NCBI GenBank assembly: GCA_025093985.1
Contig: JACAAK010000014.1
Location: forward strand, 1,302,001-1,366,000
Origin: Calvatia gigantea
Lineage: Eukaryota; Basidiomycota; Agaricomycetes; Agaricales; Lycoperdaceae
Length of the DNA: 64,000 nucleotides
Direction of reading: 5' to 3'
Below the pieces are notes generated by a model. It searched no databases, had not been told where the DNA came from, and saw only the letters and a program-made list of their open reading frames with translations. The translations under genes and the position numbers were made by a program. Positions 1 to 10,374 of the stretch are shown in pieces; the first letter of the stretch is position 1; each line of letters starts with the position of its first letter.

Positions 1-404
1 TGACCGCCTTATCCCGCGCTTCACAGCAAAGGAAACTTCAATAAGTTGAAGGCATCTCTTTTGTGATTTAATTCTCCAGTTATCCGCGCATGTGAGAAAT
101 GCTTAGTGTTGATAACAAAACTGCTTTTGCAGACTGGATGAGAAGATACACTGGAATAATCTGACGAGCTTCGGCTTACCAGATAAGAAGAGAGTTTGAA
201 TGACACCAGACGAGCACTATACGTGTTATGTGGAAGGATTCTTTGATCTTTGATTGAGCTGGATTTAATCCGCCCTCATGCGATCATGCTGGATTTTATC
301 CGCATTTTCCAAAACCACTTCGTCAACCTCACTTTGGCAATAAAGTCTAATGGCCTTGCAACTAGCTGGCTCGAGCAATTGCCACAACATGATACCAATT
401 CCTA
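1..404. other. No gene recognised
   Basis: Short open frames occur on both strands but none has recognisable domains, codon bias or splice structure. The sequence before the tandem array looks like decayed non-coding DNA. Confidence 0.4.
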
Positions 405-1070
405 CATCATCGCGAGCCCTCCTCTTTGGAGTTGATGGGGAAAACATAAAGGATATGATATTCCTTTCCGCCTTCCTATGAAGACGCTTGGATAAAAATA
501 TTAGGTTTAGAAATATTCCTTTCCACCACAGTCACTGGAAAAATATATTCATAGGACTTTCAATTGTTTCCTATCGCCTCTCACGAGTTGCTGATAAAAC
601 AAATGGGGAGTTATCCCCGCCGACGTCTCAAGACAAGCGTCCTAGGCAAAAATAACATTAGGAAATTATTCCTTCCTCCTCCAACGAGTTGTAGGAGAAA
701 ATATTATAAGGTTTACACTTTTACCTTTCCACCTCTTACGAGTTGTTGGATAAAATAAATCAGGAACATATTCCTTCACACTCGTTCAAAGAGTTGACTG
801 TAAAAATATGGCAGGAACTTATTCCTTTCGCAAGATAAAAATAAGATAGGGTCTAACAATCCTTTCTCTCTTTCACAAGATTGAGGAAAAACTTCATAGG
901 CTTTGAATGTAACCTTCCACCTCTTCGTGAGTCTACAGTAAAACATCTATATGGAATTTATCCATCCACCTCAAATCGAGAGTCTGGAAAAATATACTGG
1001 GACTTAATCGTTCCTCCCTCCTTTTCGGAGTTGATGGGAAATAACAAAAAGTGTGTATGCATTCCTTGGG
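405..1070. repeat. Degenerate ~50-bp tandem repeat array
   Basis: About a dozen diverged units follow one another. Each has a C/T-rich part like ATTCCTTTCCACCTC, then a GAGTTGNTGGA-like core, then an A-rich part like TAAAATATNNAGGAA. Good units begin near 461, 516, 668, 723, 770, 821, 858, 911, 960 and 1007. Spacing is mostly 47-55 bp, with a longer unit near 568-667. The short open frames crossing it differ from unit to unit, so it is not an evident coding repeat. Units were found by eye and their limits are approximate. Confidence 0.6.
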
Positions 1071-1785
1071 ACTGAATCCTTAATCCGTATCGGCCGAAAC
1101 ACCTTTTGCATGGAGGAAAATTGCATGAGACCACTTCCATTTGCGAATCCATTAATTTGGAATTTGTTTGAGTCATATCAGAACAAGGCTTGTAGTATCA
1201 TCGCTCCGCCAGCTCATAGGACTGCCGCGGCTGATAGATCTACATAACTGCAAAGTGACAGCCTTGGTTACACTGGCTTAGTATTGCCGCTTTCCTGATC
1301 TCACAATAATCACATGCTGGATTAGTGACCAGTGATTTATCACTTAGGATTTCGCATCAGCAAAAATGGTTTTTTGTATTTCGCACCTATGCAGAAAAAC
1401 AGATTTGTTGAACGCTTCGAAAGAATTGCTGTTTACAATTTCTGGAGGAGCCCTTCTAGGCTTTCCTACTCCTACTCTTAGACGAAAGTCACAGCGAGTT
1501 AGTCGCAGGAGTTTAAAGTTGAGTTAAAAGGACATTTGATAGCTCAAAGCAATTGTCGTTGCGTCCTTTATGGCCATCATAGCAAACACTAGCATCAATT
1601 CCTCTCTGCTATAGGAATTCTTTTTCAACTTTCAAAAGCTGGTTAATTCCGCATGATCGTTGATGACTCCGATATTTGATGTATGGCACTGCCACTCTTT
1701 TGTTGAAGATTCCAATGTCTAAGTCTGGTTTCAATACCGCTAGATTATTGAAGCGTTAATCTTCCCCCCTTCAAGTGAGGAGGAG
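1071..1785. other. Unassigned DNA upstream of an LTR
   Basis: No coding sequence could be supported. The last bases before 1786 (about 1772-1785, AAGTGAGGAGGAG-like) are purine-rich on the plus strand. They have the look of a polypurine tract, so this stretch may be the decayed 3' interior of a plus-strand LTR element that starts outside the window. No RNase H or integrase residues were recognised here. Confidence 0.35.
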
Positions 1786-2331
1786 TGTTGAATCTCGCTC
1801 CGTACCACTACGTTGGTTCAGTCTATTTATAGCTGAAACGGGGTTCGAGTATTTCACCTTCAGAGGGTCAATAATAACGGACCATCACAGACTACGTACA
1901 CAGTAGTTGTACCGCCCTTCTGGTAGTCGGTTATTCACTCCGCATGGAACCTTCTAGTACATGCATCGTACACAGTATGCTCCACTTATGCTACTGGTAA
2001 TTAGACCTCACCCGTATAAGGGTTTAGAGTGCACAGACCAGGGATATTAGTATATATACCCTTATGTAGCATTGTAGTATGTATGCCCTTTGGCTATGCC
2101 CTTTGGCATAAGACACTATGTCTTCTTCCTTCTATGCTAGCTTCTCTAAGCATCGCTTCCCTTCTCCTCAAGACTCTCTGAGTACGCTAGTATAAGCAGG
2201 ACTCTGTCTGCTACCATGTGCCCCTCCTACTGGACCTGTCTCCCGGATGAATACGACTACCCTCCACTGCTGACGCCTACATGCTTAGGTAGTGTGAACT
2301 TATATTGGGATGTCTACTCGTTCTCTCAACA
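1786..2331 (+). repeat. LTR, family C (likely 3' LTR)
   Basis: This 546-bp block begins TGTTGAATC and ends CTCTCAACA, the usual TG...CA form. It is the reverse complement of the solo LTR at 14705-15249, with scattered substitutions. A purine-rich run touches its left edge, as expected for a 3' LTR on the plus strand. Flanks are AGGAG and GGAAT, so there is no target duplication. This argues against a simple solo LTR and for a 3' LTR of an element truncated or lying further left. Confidence 0.75.
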
Positions 2332-3587
2332 GGAATTATTCTTCTCTTTGGGGTAATGCTAGTGTTGGCTTCTCAGTGATTTGTTGTTTTAGGTCATTGA
2401 AACTTGTTTGATGTTCCTTTGTCCATTTCCATGTGGTGGTTCCCTTGAGTTTGTTTAATGGCCCTGCAATTTTGCTGAAATTCTTGATGAAGCATCAATA
2501 GTAGTTGGCAAATTCTAGGAACCTTTTGACCCCTTTTGTGTTCTTCAGTTCTGACCAGTCATATATGGACTTGACTTTTTCCTCTTCCATCTTGATTCAT
2601 CCATGTCCTACTTTTACTTCCAGCATCAGGATTTCTTCTATATTGAATATGTATTTGGATCTTTTGAAGCACAAATTGTACTGGGCTGCATGCTCTAAAA
2701 ATTGTATCATTCACTCTTTTAATTTCTCCCTTGTATCTCCTGGAACTGTGAAGTCATCTATGTAGTTGACAATATCTCCATTCTGAAGTAGATTATGGAA
2801 TATACTTGTCATCATCCTAGAGAAGGTCCCTGGTAAATTGCTTAATCCAAAATACATGACTGTCAGTTCAAATAGTCCTTCATTGGTAAGAAAGGCAGCC
2901 TTCCATTCATCCCCTTCCTTAATTCAGACATTGTTATATCCCTAGATAATATTGAGTTTGTTGAAGTACTTTGCTTTTCCCAGTTGTTGATTACTTCTTC
3001 AATTCTTGGCAACAGTGTTTTGTCTTTGACAACCATATTTTTTAGTTGTCAGTAGTCCTGGATCAATCACTTGGACCTGTCCTTCTTTGGAATGAAGAAG
3101 GTGGGGGCTATATATAGGGATTTCAATGGTCTTATGTATCCTGACTCCAGATTTTCTTTGATGAATATCTTCAACTCATCCTGTTCTTTGACTGTCATGT
3201 TGTAAGTTTCTGTGCTTATTTCCTTGGGTACATCATCTGTTAGGATTATTTTGTGGTCTCATTCTGTTTGCTCTAGGAGTTTATTGAATGTTGTTTTATT
3301 GAACAGATATGTGAATGGTTAGATATAATCAGGTAGATCTTCTGGGTTAGTAAGGTCCAGTTCATCTTCTTCTTCCTATATGTTCTTTGTTGTGGCCATA
3401 CTTTGAATTTCATCTGTGATATGAATATTCTGGTATGGAAAGTGACAAGACAATAGGCATCTAGTGAACTTGATTTCTCCAGTGTTCCAGTCTATCTCCA
3501 GATTGTGTTTGACCAATCAGTCATGCCCTAAGAACATTTCCACTCTGTCCTGGAGTTGCACTACTAATGCTTCAATTGTTTCCCCAT
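2332..3587 (-). pseudogene. Reverse transcriptase relic (Gypsy)
   Basis: The minus strand around 2740-2775 reads GDIVNYIDDFTVPGDTR, containing the YIDD polymerase motif (YxDD) of retroelement reverse transcriptases. Near 2335-2395 it reads LKQQITEKPTLALP, the connection between RT and RNase H in Gypsy elements. Many in-frame stops break it. The RNase H domain itself is missing because the family C LTR begins there. It cannot encode a working enzyme as read. Confidence 0.75.
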
Positions 3588-3891
3588 TGTTGTAGTTTTT
3601 ACCAGTCCTGTTGCATCACTGCCCTCATTGTCATCCCATATCTATCTGTATATCTGTTTCACCTATTCTAGTCCAGTGTTCTCTAAGTATTGACTCATGT
3701 ACTACCACACTATAGTTGTTAGATATTTCATGTAGTAACTCCATCCATTCAACTGGATGCCTTCTAGTACTTAAGTGTACATACACTCCCTTGTATTCAG
3801 TATGCTTAACCACCTAGTTCTCTTCCCTTACTTACCCTCAAGTCTTAGCCCAAGTTGCAACCTGAGGTTCCACTAGACTAAGGTTGTAACA
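3588..3891. repeat. Solo LTR, family B (old copy)
   Basis: This 304-bp block is about the same length as, and alignable over most of its length to, the solo LTR at 10068-10374. Both contain the segments CATCCATTCAACTGGATG and GCTTAACCACCTAGTT. It lies between the protease and RT parts of the old Gypsy relic. The flanking 5-mers are CCCAT and CTTAT. They differ only by C/T changes, so they may be a decayed target duplication. Confidence 0.7.
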
Positions 3892-4425
3892 CTTATGTCC
3901 TTGAATGTCCATTTCAATCATAGCTGTTTCTAATACCTTGCCTTTCTGGTTTGGTATTCTATCTGCATTTAGTACCATGATTTCTTGTTCTAATTTCCTT
4001 GTGGGAATTCTTTCTTCATCAATGAGTTTTTTGCTAATGCTGCTAGTAGTGCATCCTGAGTCCACAATAGTGTCAACTGCAATTCTTTTTCCTCCAGTTT
4101 ATATATTCCCCTTCAGGTTTAGTTCATACTTTTGTTTCTGAGGAATTGTATAATATTTGTCTGATATCCTAGATACAAATTTCTTGACTTATGAGGCAGC
4201 AGTTACTTAGAGTCTTCAGAAAAATCCTTTTACTCTCCTTGTTTGGCTTCTTCTTCTACTGCTCAGATTTGTACTTTCTTTGGTATAGTGCAGACTTTAG
4301 TGATGTGTCCAGTTTTCCTGTAGTTGTAGTAGGTTAGCCCTTTGGTTTTTTTGTAGTCTTTGGCAATATGGCCAAAGATGCCACAATTGTAACACTTCAG
4401 TTCCCCTTTGGCATTGAAGATGTAG
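3892..4425 (-). pseudogene. Protease and zinc-knuckle relic (Gypsy)
   Basis: The minus-strand frame 4065 to 3838 starts MDSGCTTSSISKKLIDE. The DSG is the active-site motif of retroviral-type aspartic protease. Further upstream, about 4270-4420, the minus strand reads CYNCGIFGHIAKDYKK and then YYNYRKTGHITKVC. These are two CCHC zinc knuckles in which several cysteines are now tyrosine. TGT/TGC to TAT/TAC needs G-to-A on the coding strand, which is the same as C-to-T on the plus strand. Both knuckles would be unable to bind zinc normally. The zinc-knuckle part ends where the family A solo LTR at 4426 interrupts it. Confidence 0.7.
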
Positions 4426-4941
4426 TGTTATAGTGAGGTTGACTTGGTCCTAAGTCAACCCAATATCTACTGGCTATAGTGATATCAAAGGGGACTCCTT
4501 CTTGAAGGCAGTAAGAATAACAAAGTATGTCAAATACTCTTGTATATTCTTATGTCTTCAATCAGATGTCTTGTCCTTCAATAGATAACTCTTATAACAT
4601 CTTATAATGTAAGCTTAGTCATTCAGAGGTAACTTCTTAGATTTAGATTATAAGAGAGTGTTAAGAAAGTTATAGATTGAGTCTCCACCTAACCAAGTAG
4701 AAATGATAGGGTCTACTGGTCAAGTTGAGGGGTTTAAATACTACAATAGTATACTATTGTATTGTACTGTATTATTATGTTACTTGGTATTTAAAAGTGG
4801 TACAAGTTCAAAGTGGTACAACTTTGAATTATTATATAAGATATGGTTCTAAAGACTATTGAAGTCTGGAGCTGTTCTAGACATATTCTAGACTATGTTC
4901 TAGACTTGTAATTATATAAGTAAATAGTCATATTAATAACA
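4426..4941. repeat. Solo LTR, family A (diverged)
   Basis: This 516-bp block begins TGTTATAGTGAGG and ends TTAATAACA. It is flanked on both sides by the exact 5-bp target duplication TGTAG (4421-4425 and 4942-4946). It is a diverged relative of the LTRs of the chromovirus at 6506 and 15488, sharing for example AAAGTGGTACAACTTTGAAT and TGGTCAAGTTGAGGGGTTTA. It was therefore inserted into the gag region of the older Gypsy relic and later lost its interior by LTR-LTR recombination. Confidence 0.9.
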
Positions 4942-4946
4942 TGTAG

Positions 4947-6425
4947 TGTCTACTTCTTATTTCCATTGGTTTGCCATTCCTTCATAGGTAGTGCTAAAAC
5001 TGGTCTTTTTGTCTCCTTGGTATTCAGATGCTTTATATCCTTGTCCTACAGCCAGTATGGCTTCCTTCCACTCAGTGTAAGAGTCTGGTCTAGTGAGGGG
5101 TAGATATCCAGTGATCATATGGATAATCTCTTGTCAGGCATTTTTCTTGAGTAAAAATGTGGCATGCTTGTTGTCTGTTTTCACCTTGCTCTTCAGAACT
5201 TTGAATTCAATGATATAGTCAGTGGTGTTGTAGTTGCCCTGTTTGAATTTCTCAATCTGCTATTCTGCTTTGGTGTTTAATGCATCATTTGAGAATGTTT
5301 TCCTAAATTCCTTGGAGAACACCTTCCAGTCTACTGAATCTTCTCTTTCTAGGATATGTGGCACTTTCATGGCAGCATATGCTCCAGCTATTTTTCCTTG
5401 CAGTCTGGCTAGGACTGCTATAGCTTTGTCATTGGCTACCATAATTTCATTGAATTTCATAAAGAGCATCATAGCTCTCCATCAGTTGTTGAATTTGGTG
5501 CAGGTGCTGTCAAAGAACTCTGGTATTGAGACAAGTACACTAGAGTAGCTAACACTAGTGGTGGAGGGTAGTTGCACTTACTGAGATAGTAGCTTGAGGT
5601 ATTTGAAAGTGTTGCTAAAGGGTTTGTAATGAGTATGAAGTAGGAGTGGAATTGTCTAAAGAATGAATGCATATACATAGGGGTTTATATATAATAGTCC
5701 TTGGTGAAACACTCTTCAACCTGAGTACAGGGAGAGCTATTTACTACCAATAGCATATATAGAGCATAATATATTAACAGCATGTAACTAATTAATAGTC
5801 CTGACCAACAACAAGTAGTGTAGTATAATGCTGTTTCCTACTGGAACATAGCAATTGTGTACTAGATGTTCTATCACCTTCTATAATGTTCCATCTACCT
5901 GGGGTTACCTAGGTCCACTTATATTTAGATACTTCATATTGTATATAAAATATGCACTCGACAGGTGAATTCTCTGTTGAGTTACATCTTGAATACAATG
6001 GCCTTAGCTTTTCTGCTATACCAGCTCTAAGCCTTTCAGTACTACTCTGGAAACTCCTTTGGACATTTCCATTTATTCTAATAGCTTTTCCCTTTAGGTC
6101 TTGAGACTGGTATAGTATTGTTGGTCATATCTGAGTTTGATTCTGATTCATCTGAGTCTAATTCTCCTTACTTCTATTCTGGGTTCTCTGGATGTTCTAA
6201 CTCTTTTTCTACTAAGTCAAGTTTGTTTAGAAGTTCAGATAAAACTTTTTCTTTTCTTGTTGGATTTACTCCTTGTGAATTATTGCCAGGTTTGTTGCCT
6301 AGGTTAGCAATTGGTTCTGGTATAGGTACTTCAGAGTTCCCTATCTCTTCTTTATCTAATGTTTCTGATTCATTGTCTGTGACTTCAAGGTTTGGTTCTC
6401 TATATTTGTTGGGATTTGAGCTCAT
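4947..6425 (-). pseudogene. Gag relic (Gypsy), interrupted
   Basis: Two minus-strand stretches look like gag. One, 6425 to 6174, starts MSSNPNKYREPNLEVTDNE and is acidic and Pro/Asn-rich, like a gag N-terminus. The other, about 5580 to 5260, reads SIPEFFDSTCTKFNN and then MKFNEIMVANDKAIAVLARL, and resembles the capsid part. Between them, from about 5609 to 5996, lies AT-rich LTR-like DNA that resembles the stretch near 17440-17900. In-frame stops are frequent. I infer one gag gene split by a later insertion, but the limits of that insertion were not resolved. Confidence 0.55.
5609..5996. repeat. Possible LTR fragment, family D
   Basis: The piece around 5650-5760 (ATTGTCTAAAGAAT ... CCTGAGTACAGGGAGAG) resembles 17620-17720 (ATTGTCTAAGGAAT ... 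CCTGGGTACAGGGAAAG). The resemblance continues loosely to a shared GGTGA-ATTCTCT-like end. The limits and the LTR nature are guesses, and no target duplication was found. Confidence 0.3.
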
Positions 6426-6505
6426 ATACTAGCTTCTGATTTGTCATAGTTCAAGCCTATTTCAGCTTTTTCCTTTGCAAGGTGAGGTGGGAATGCTTAA
6501 CCAAA

Positions 6506-7051
6506 TGTTATAGTGAGATAGAATTTGTTCTAATTCTACCCGATATCTATCCACAGATGATATCAAAGGGGACTCCTTCTCGAAGGCTCAAAGAATAGAC
6601 AAAGTAATACAACTACTTTGAATATTCTTAAGTCTAATGATCAGAGGTCTATCCTCAGAGTATAACTCCTTAACATCTTATGCAGTACTTTCAATAGTTT
6701 AGAAGCAATGTCTTAAGAGCAGAGTATAAGAGTGTGTTAAGAGTTATAGATTGAGTCTCCACCTAACCAAGTAAAAACAATGGGGTCTACTGGTCAAGTT
6801 GAGGGGTTTATATACTACAGCAGTGTGCTACTGTATTGTACTGTGTTTATATGTTACATGTCTATATATGGTATTAGAAAAGTGGTACAACTTCAAAGTG
6901 GTACAACTTTGAATTATGACATAAGCTGTGCTATTTATATGTATTAAGTTCTAGGTAAGTCTGGCTATGTTCTAGGTCTGTCTAGATACAAGCTAGTCTT
7001 TAAGGCATTCTAGAACTTGTATTATCTAAGTAAATATGTGAGTTCATAACA
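6506..7051 (-). repeat. 3' LTR of the chromovirus (family A)
   Basis: It begins TGTTATAGTGAGATAG and ends GAGTTCATAACA. By eye it differs from the 15488-16034 copy at about a dozen positions, nearly all transitions. That suggests a fairly recent but not brand-new insertion. Confidence 0.9.
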
Positions 7052-7309
7052 TTATCCTTTTCTATCATAGATGTCTCATCTATTTTTCTTTTTAAGAAAT
7101 TTTTAAAGTTTTTAAGTGTAACATTTTTTTTATAATTTTTGTAAAGAAATTTTCTAAGTTCAAAAGAAATTTCAAAACAAGTAAAGAAATTTTTCTAAAT
7201 ACAAGTACAAGTATAAAATGTTTTCATAATTAGTTACTATAGCGAAGTAACTAAGTAAAGTTCAAAAGAAATTTATTTATCTACAAGTAAATTTTCAGAT
7301 CATATATCC

Positions 7310-8614
7310 TACTGGTTCACCTGTGATGTTGGCAATTGTGTCGTCGTCAAAATCAAACTCAACATCCTCTGGATAATAGCTACCTGGTCGGGGTTGATAT
7401 CCATCGACAATATAAGTCGGGAGGTTTGAGGAAACTGTTGAAGAAGTTGTGGGTCAATGCAACTGTTTGAGGTTTCTGACATTGGTGGGTTTTGGTGTTG
7501 GTTTCTTGATGAGTTTTGGGGCATATTTCAGCCCATTAGTGACGATGGTGGTTGGAAGAGGAGTGGGGGGAGTGGTGTTGGTCTTGGTGTTCTGAGTTGG
7601 ATCAGAACGGGCAGTGTTGTTGACATTTTGATGGGAGGTGTTGGTATTGGAAGGTATATTGGTGAGGGCCTTGGGGCCATGGGAGAGGGAGGTGATAACC
7701 CCAACGAGAGGTGTACTGGTGTGGTGAAATTCCTCCTTATACTGGAGTTCGAAAAGGGCTTCTGAGGGGAGATCCTTGTGATCAACTCCTAGGTAAGGAT
7801 TTCTGGTGCAAAATTTGGCAAAATGCCTGGGGCCTTTCATTCGGCAATGAATGCAGTAATATTTTCTGCATTGTGTCTTGAAATGGCCCATTCCAAGACA
7901 TATCTCACAGTGAATGTCTCGACATTGAGTCTGGACAGGGTAGTGTTGGGGAGAGGGATTAGGTCATCTATGAAACGACGGAGTTGGTAGAGTCGAAATA
8001 CTCCTGTTTGCAGGAGCCACATTTGGAGATTGGGGTAGTCGACGAGGAGTGACTTGAGTTGGTGGTGGGGAAGGTCGTTGGGAGCTTTCAGGATTCATTG
8101 CAGGTCGGTCTGCAACTTGTTTACTGAGGACCTTAGCTGGTTCCTCAGCGGGTTGTGTAATGGTTGTGAGCATTCGCTCAATAGCCCTAAGATGGGGGCC
8201 CACAACAAGATTGTGAGAGAGGTCAAGGAGGTGGAGGTTGGCACTCTTGAGTGCCTCATTGTAATGGCGCTTTGCAGCTCTGAGCTCATCATACGCAAGC
8301 CCAATCTTGTGGACTCAGTAAGTGAGTCGAGTATCCCTGCTGTAACAGGATACAAAGTTGGTGGTTGCTTGTTCAGATGAAAGAGTGGATTGTAGGGTGG
8401 CATTCTGAAGTGTCGATGTCACAATTTGATCTTGTTGTTTCAAAGAGTTCAAACTAGGGGTTCGAGCTTTCAATGCTCTTGTTGATGATACGACTGGAGA
8501 AGGCAGAGGTGTAGGAGTCATGGGGACAGGACTTTCATGAGAGGAGGAAGAAGAGGAGTTGTCGGGAGTGAGAGTAGGAGTAGTAGTAGGCTTTAAGAAA
8601 ACCCTAGTAGGCAT
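7310..8614 (-). pseudogene. Extra 3' ORF of chromovirus, zinc-knuckle protein
   Basis: A separate reading region lies downstream of the chromodomain and upstream of the 3' LTR. It starts at a minus-strand ATG at 8614 (MPTRVFLKPTTTPTLTPDN) and is rich in Ser, Thr and Pro. Its middle, about 8200-7965, is Pro-rich with basic patches. Near 7920-7800 it reads CRDIHCEICLGMGHFKTQC, then YCIHCRMKGPRHFAKFC, two CCHC-like zinc knuckles, followed by NPYLGVDHKDLPSEALFELQ. The last part is Thr/Pro/Asn-rich. At least two frame changes break it. The frame is much richer in CpG than pol. A nucleic-acid-binding role is inferred from the knuckles only, and I do not recognise a named family. Confidence 0.6.
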
Positions 8615-8689
8615 TTGGGTTGTTGGATTTTCTATGTCAAGTCATGGTCTCTTTTATATTCTCCAAGTTCCTCTTTTGCATTTTCTAAA

Positions 8690-10067
8690 TTTACTTCTGG
8701 TTCCCATGAGTCTTCAGTTGGTCCATAGCCTTTCCATTGTATGAGGTATTCTCATTCTATTCCTGTACGCTTCTTTTGGAATCTGTGTTTTAGAATTCCT
8801 TCTATTTGATATTGTTCTTCGCCTTCTATTAGGTCCAGTGGTGGGTTTTCGTTGTGTTTCCCAAATATATCATTTTCTATCATCGGTGTTAGAAAAGAAG
8901 CATGGAACCTATTGTGTATCTTCCACTTCTTTGGTAATTTTAGTTCGTAGGTTGTAGCAGATGTTTTACAGATGATTTCAAAAGGTCCTTCTCTTCTTTG
9001 ACTAAGTTTCTTTGATAGATAGGGTAAGGGTAAGTTCTGATTATCTAACCACACTTTATCTCCAACTTTGAATGGCTTCCATAGTCAGAAACTTCTTTGT
9101 GCCATCTTTTGTCTTGTTAGTTCATGTGCTTCTAAAGCTGCTTCTTGGATCTTTTGTAAATAAAGGGTTGTTTCATATCGAAGGTATGGATGTATTCTCT
9201 TTGTCTTCTAATGTTGTAAAAGCTTTGGGGTTCATTCCATATAGAAGTTCATATGGAGAATGTATTCTTCTGCTATGTGGTTTGGTATTGTGTATGAATT
9301 CTATCATTGGTAAAGCTCTTGTCCAAGAGTTTGGATTCTTCGATGTATATGCTGCTAAATAGAATTCTATTTCTTGATTATATCTTTCAGTCGTTCCATC
9401 TGTTTGGGGATGATACGCTGTTGAAAATGCTGGTTTAATATTCAGTTTTTCATAGAGTTTTTGCATTGATTTTGCTGCAAATCTTGGGTCTCTATCTGAT
9501 ATTATTTTCATTGGAGTTCCAAATTTTGAAAATATTTTCTCAAACAGTATGTCTGCTACTCCTTGAGCTGTAATATTTTTGTTTGTTTTTGTTAGTACTA
9601 TCCCCTTTGTAAGTCCATGGTCCACTATGGACAGGATAGTATCAAATCCATTATCTTCTGGTAAATCAGTGATTAAATCCATTGAAATTTGTGTAAATGG
9701 TTTAATAGAATTTGGTCCAGGTATTGGTTGCATTGGTGGTTTTGTTGGGTGTCTATTAATTTTATATTGTTGACATATATTGCATCCTTTTATATAATTT
9801 TGAATATATGTATTTATTCCTGGTTAATATATTTCTTTGTTGAGTTTCTTGATAGTCATAGTGATTCCTGGGTGTCCAGAAGTTTTGTGATTGTGTGCAT
9901 TCTTTAGAATTTTCCTTTTAATTTCTGCGTTTTCTGGTATAACTATTTTATTTTGAAATAGATATAATCTGTCTTGTTCTTTATATTTCGATTTATCTAG
10001 AATTTGTGAATCATTTTGTTTTATTTCATTTTTTATTTCTTTGGTGATGAAATTTATAAAATGTTCT
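8690..10067 (-). pseudogene. Integrase with chromodomain (chromovirus pol, 3' part)
   Basis: The HHCC finger is visible at about 10000-9750 (AHNHKTSGHPGITM ... CNICQQYK). The core 9733-9173 carries the DDE residues in the contexts SMDLITDLPED, SDRDPRFAAK and TERYNQEIEFYLAAY. The 9054-8752 frame holds the GPFEI...YELKLP module typical of Ty3/Gypsy integrase C-termini. It is followed by EYLIQWKGYGPTEDSWEPE, a chromodomain, preceded by a TGA stop near 8749. Chromodomains of such elements direct integration towards heterochromatin (known for the family). Confidence 0.85.
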
Positions 10068-10374
10068 TGTTGTGAATTTTCACTGGTCATATCGCATTCT
10101 CTATATTTGTCTACATTCCTACCTCCTATGTACCTGTTTCGTCTATTCCTGTCTGTGCGATCCCCGAGCTCTGACTCATAACTACTATACCATAGACATC
10201 GGACGTTTCATGTAGTTATCTCCATCCATTCAACTGGATGGTCCTTCTGTATTTAAGCATACATACATGCTCCTGTATTTGGTATGCTTAACCACCTAGT
10301 TTCTCTCCCCTTATTCGCCCTCAAGTCTTAGCCCAAGTTGCAATCTGAGGTTTACTCAGACTAAGGTCATAACA
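10068..10374. repeat. Solo LTR, family B, nested in pol
   Basis: This 307-bp block begins TGTTGTGAATTTTC and ends GGTCATAACA. It is flanked by the exact duplication GTTCT (10063-10067 and 10375-10379). It interrupts pol between RNase H and integrase. Removing the block and one GTTCT copy makes the minus-strand frame read ...IAIPKEHFINFITKE... without a break, which confirms the edges. It is the same family as the solo LTR at 3588-3891. Confidence 0.93.

Larger units (their letters stand above)
2332..6505 (-). mobile_element. Old, CpG-depleted Gypsy relic
   Basis: Read on the minus strand, this block runs in the order gag, zinc knuckle, protease, reverse transcriptase, which is the Ty3/Gypsy order. 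It is heavily decayed, with many stops and frameshifts, and several kilobases of it contain almost no CpG. The RNase H half ends abruptly at the family C LTR at 2331. The N-terminal gag side ends at 6505, where the younger chromovirus inserted. Other families' solo LTRs sit inside it. No matching pair of own LTRs was identified. Confidence 0.7.

Noticed and set aside
405..1070. CRISPR-like array
   Set aside because: Units are diverged throughout with no constant repeat and unique spacer pattern, and the organism is a eukaryote.
7457..7765. Plus-strand 102-codon frame with Gly/Val-rich translation
   Set aside because: It is the antisense shadow of the zinc-knuckle ORF on the minus strand, and has no motifs.
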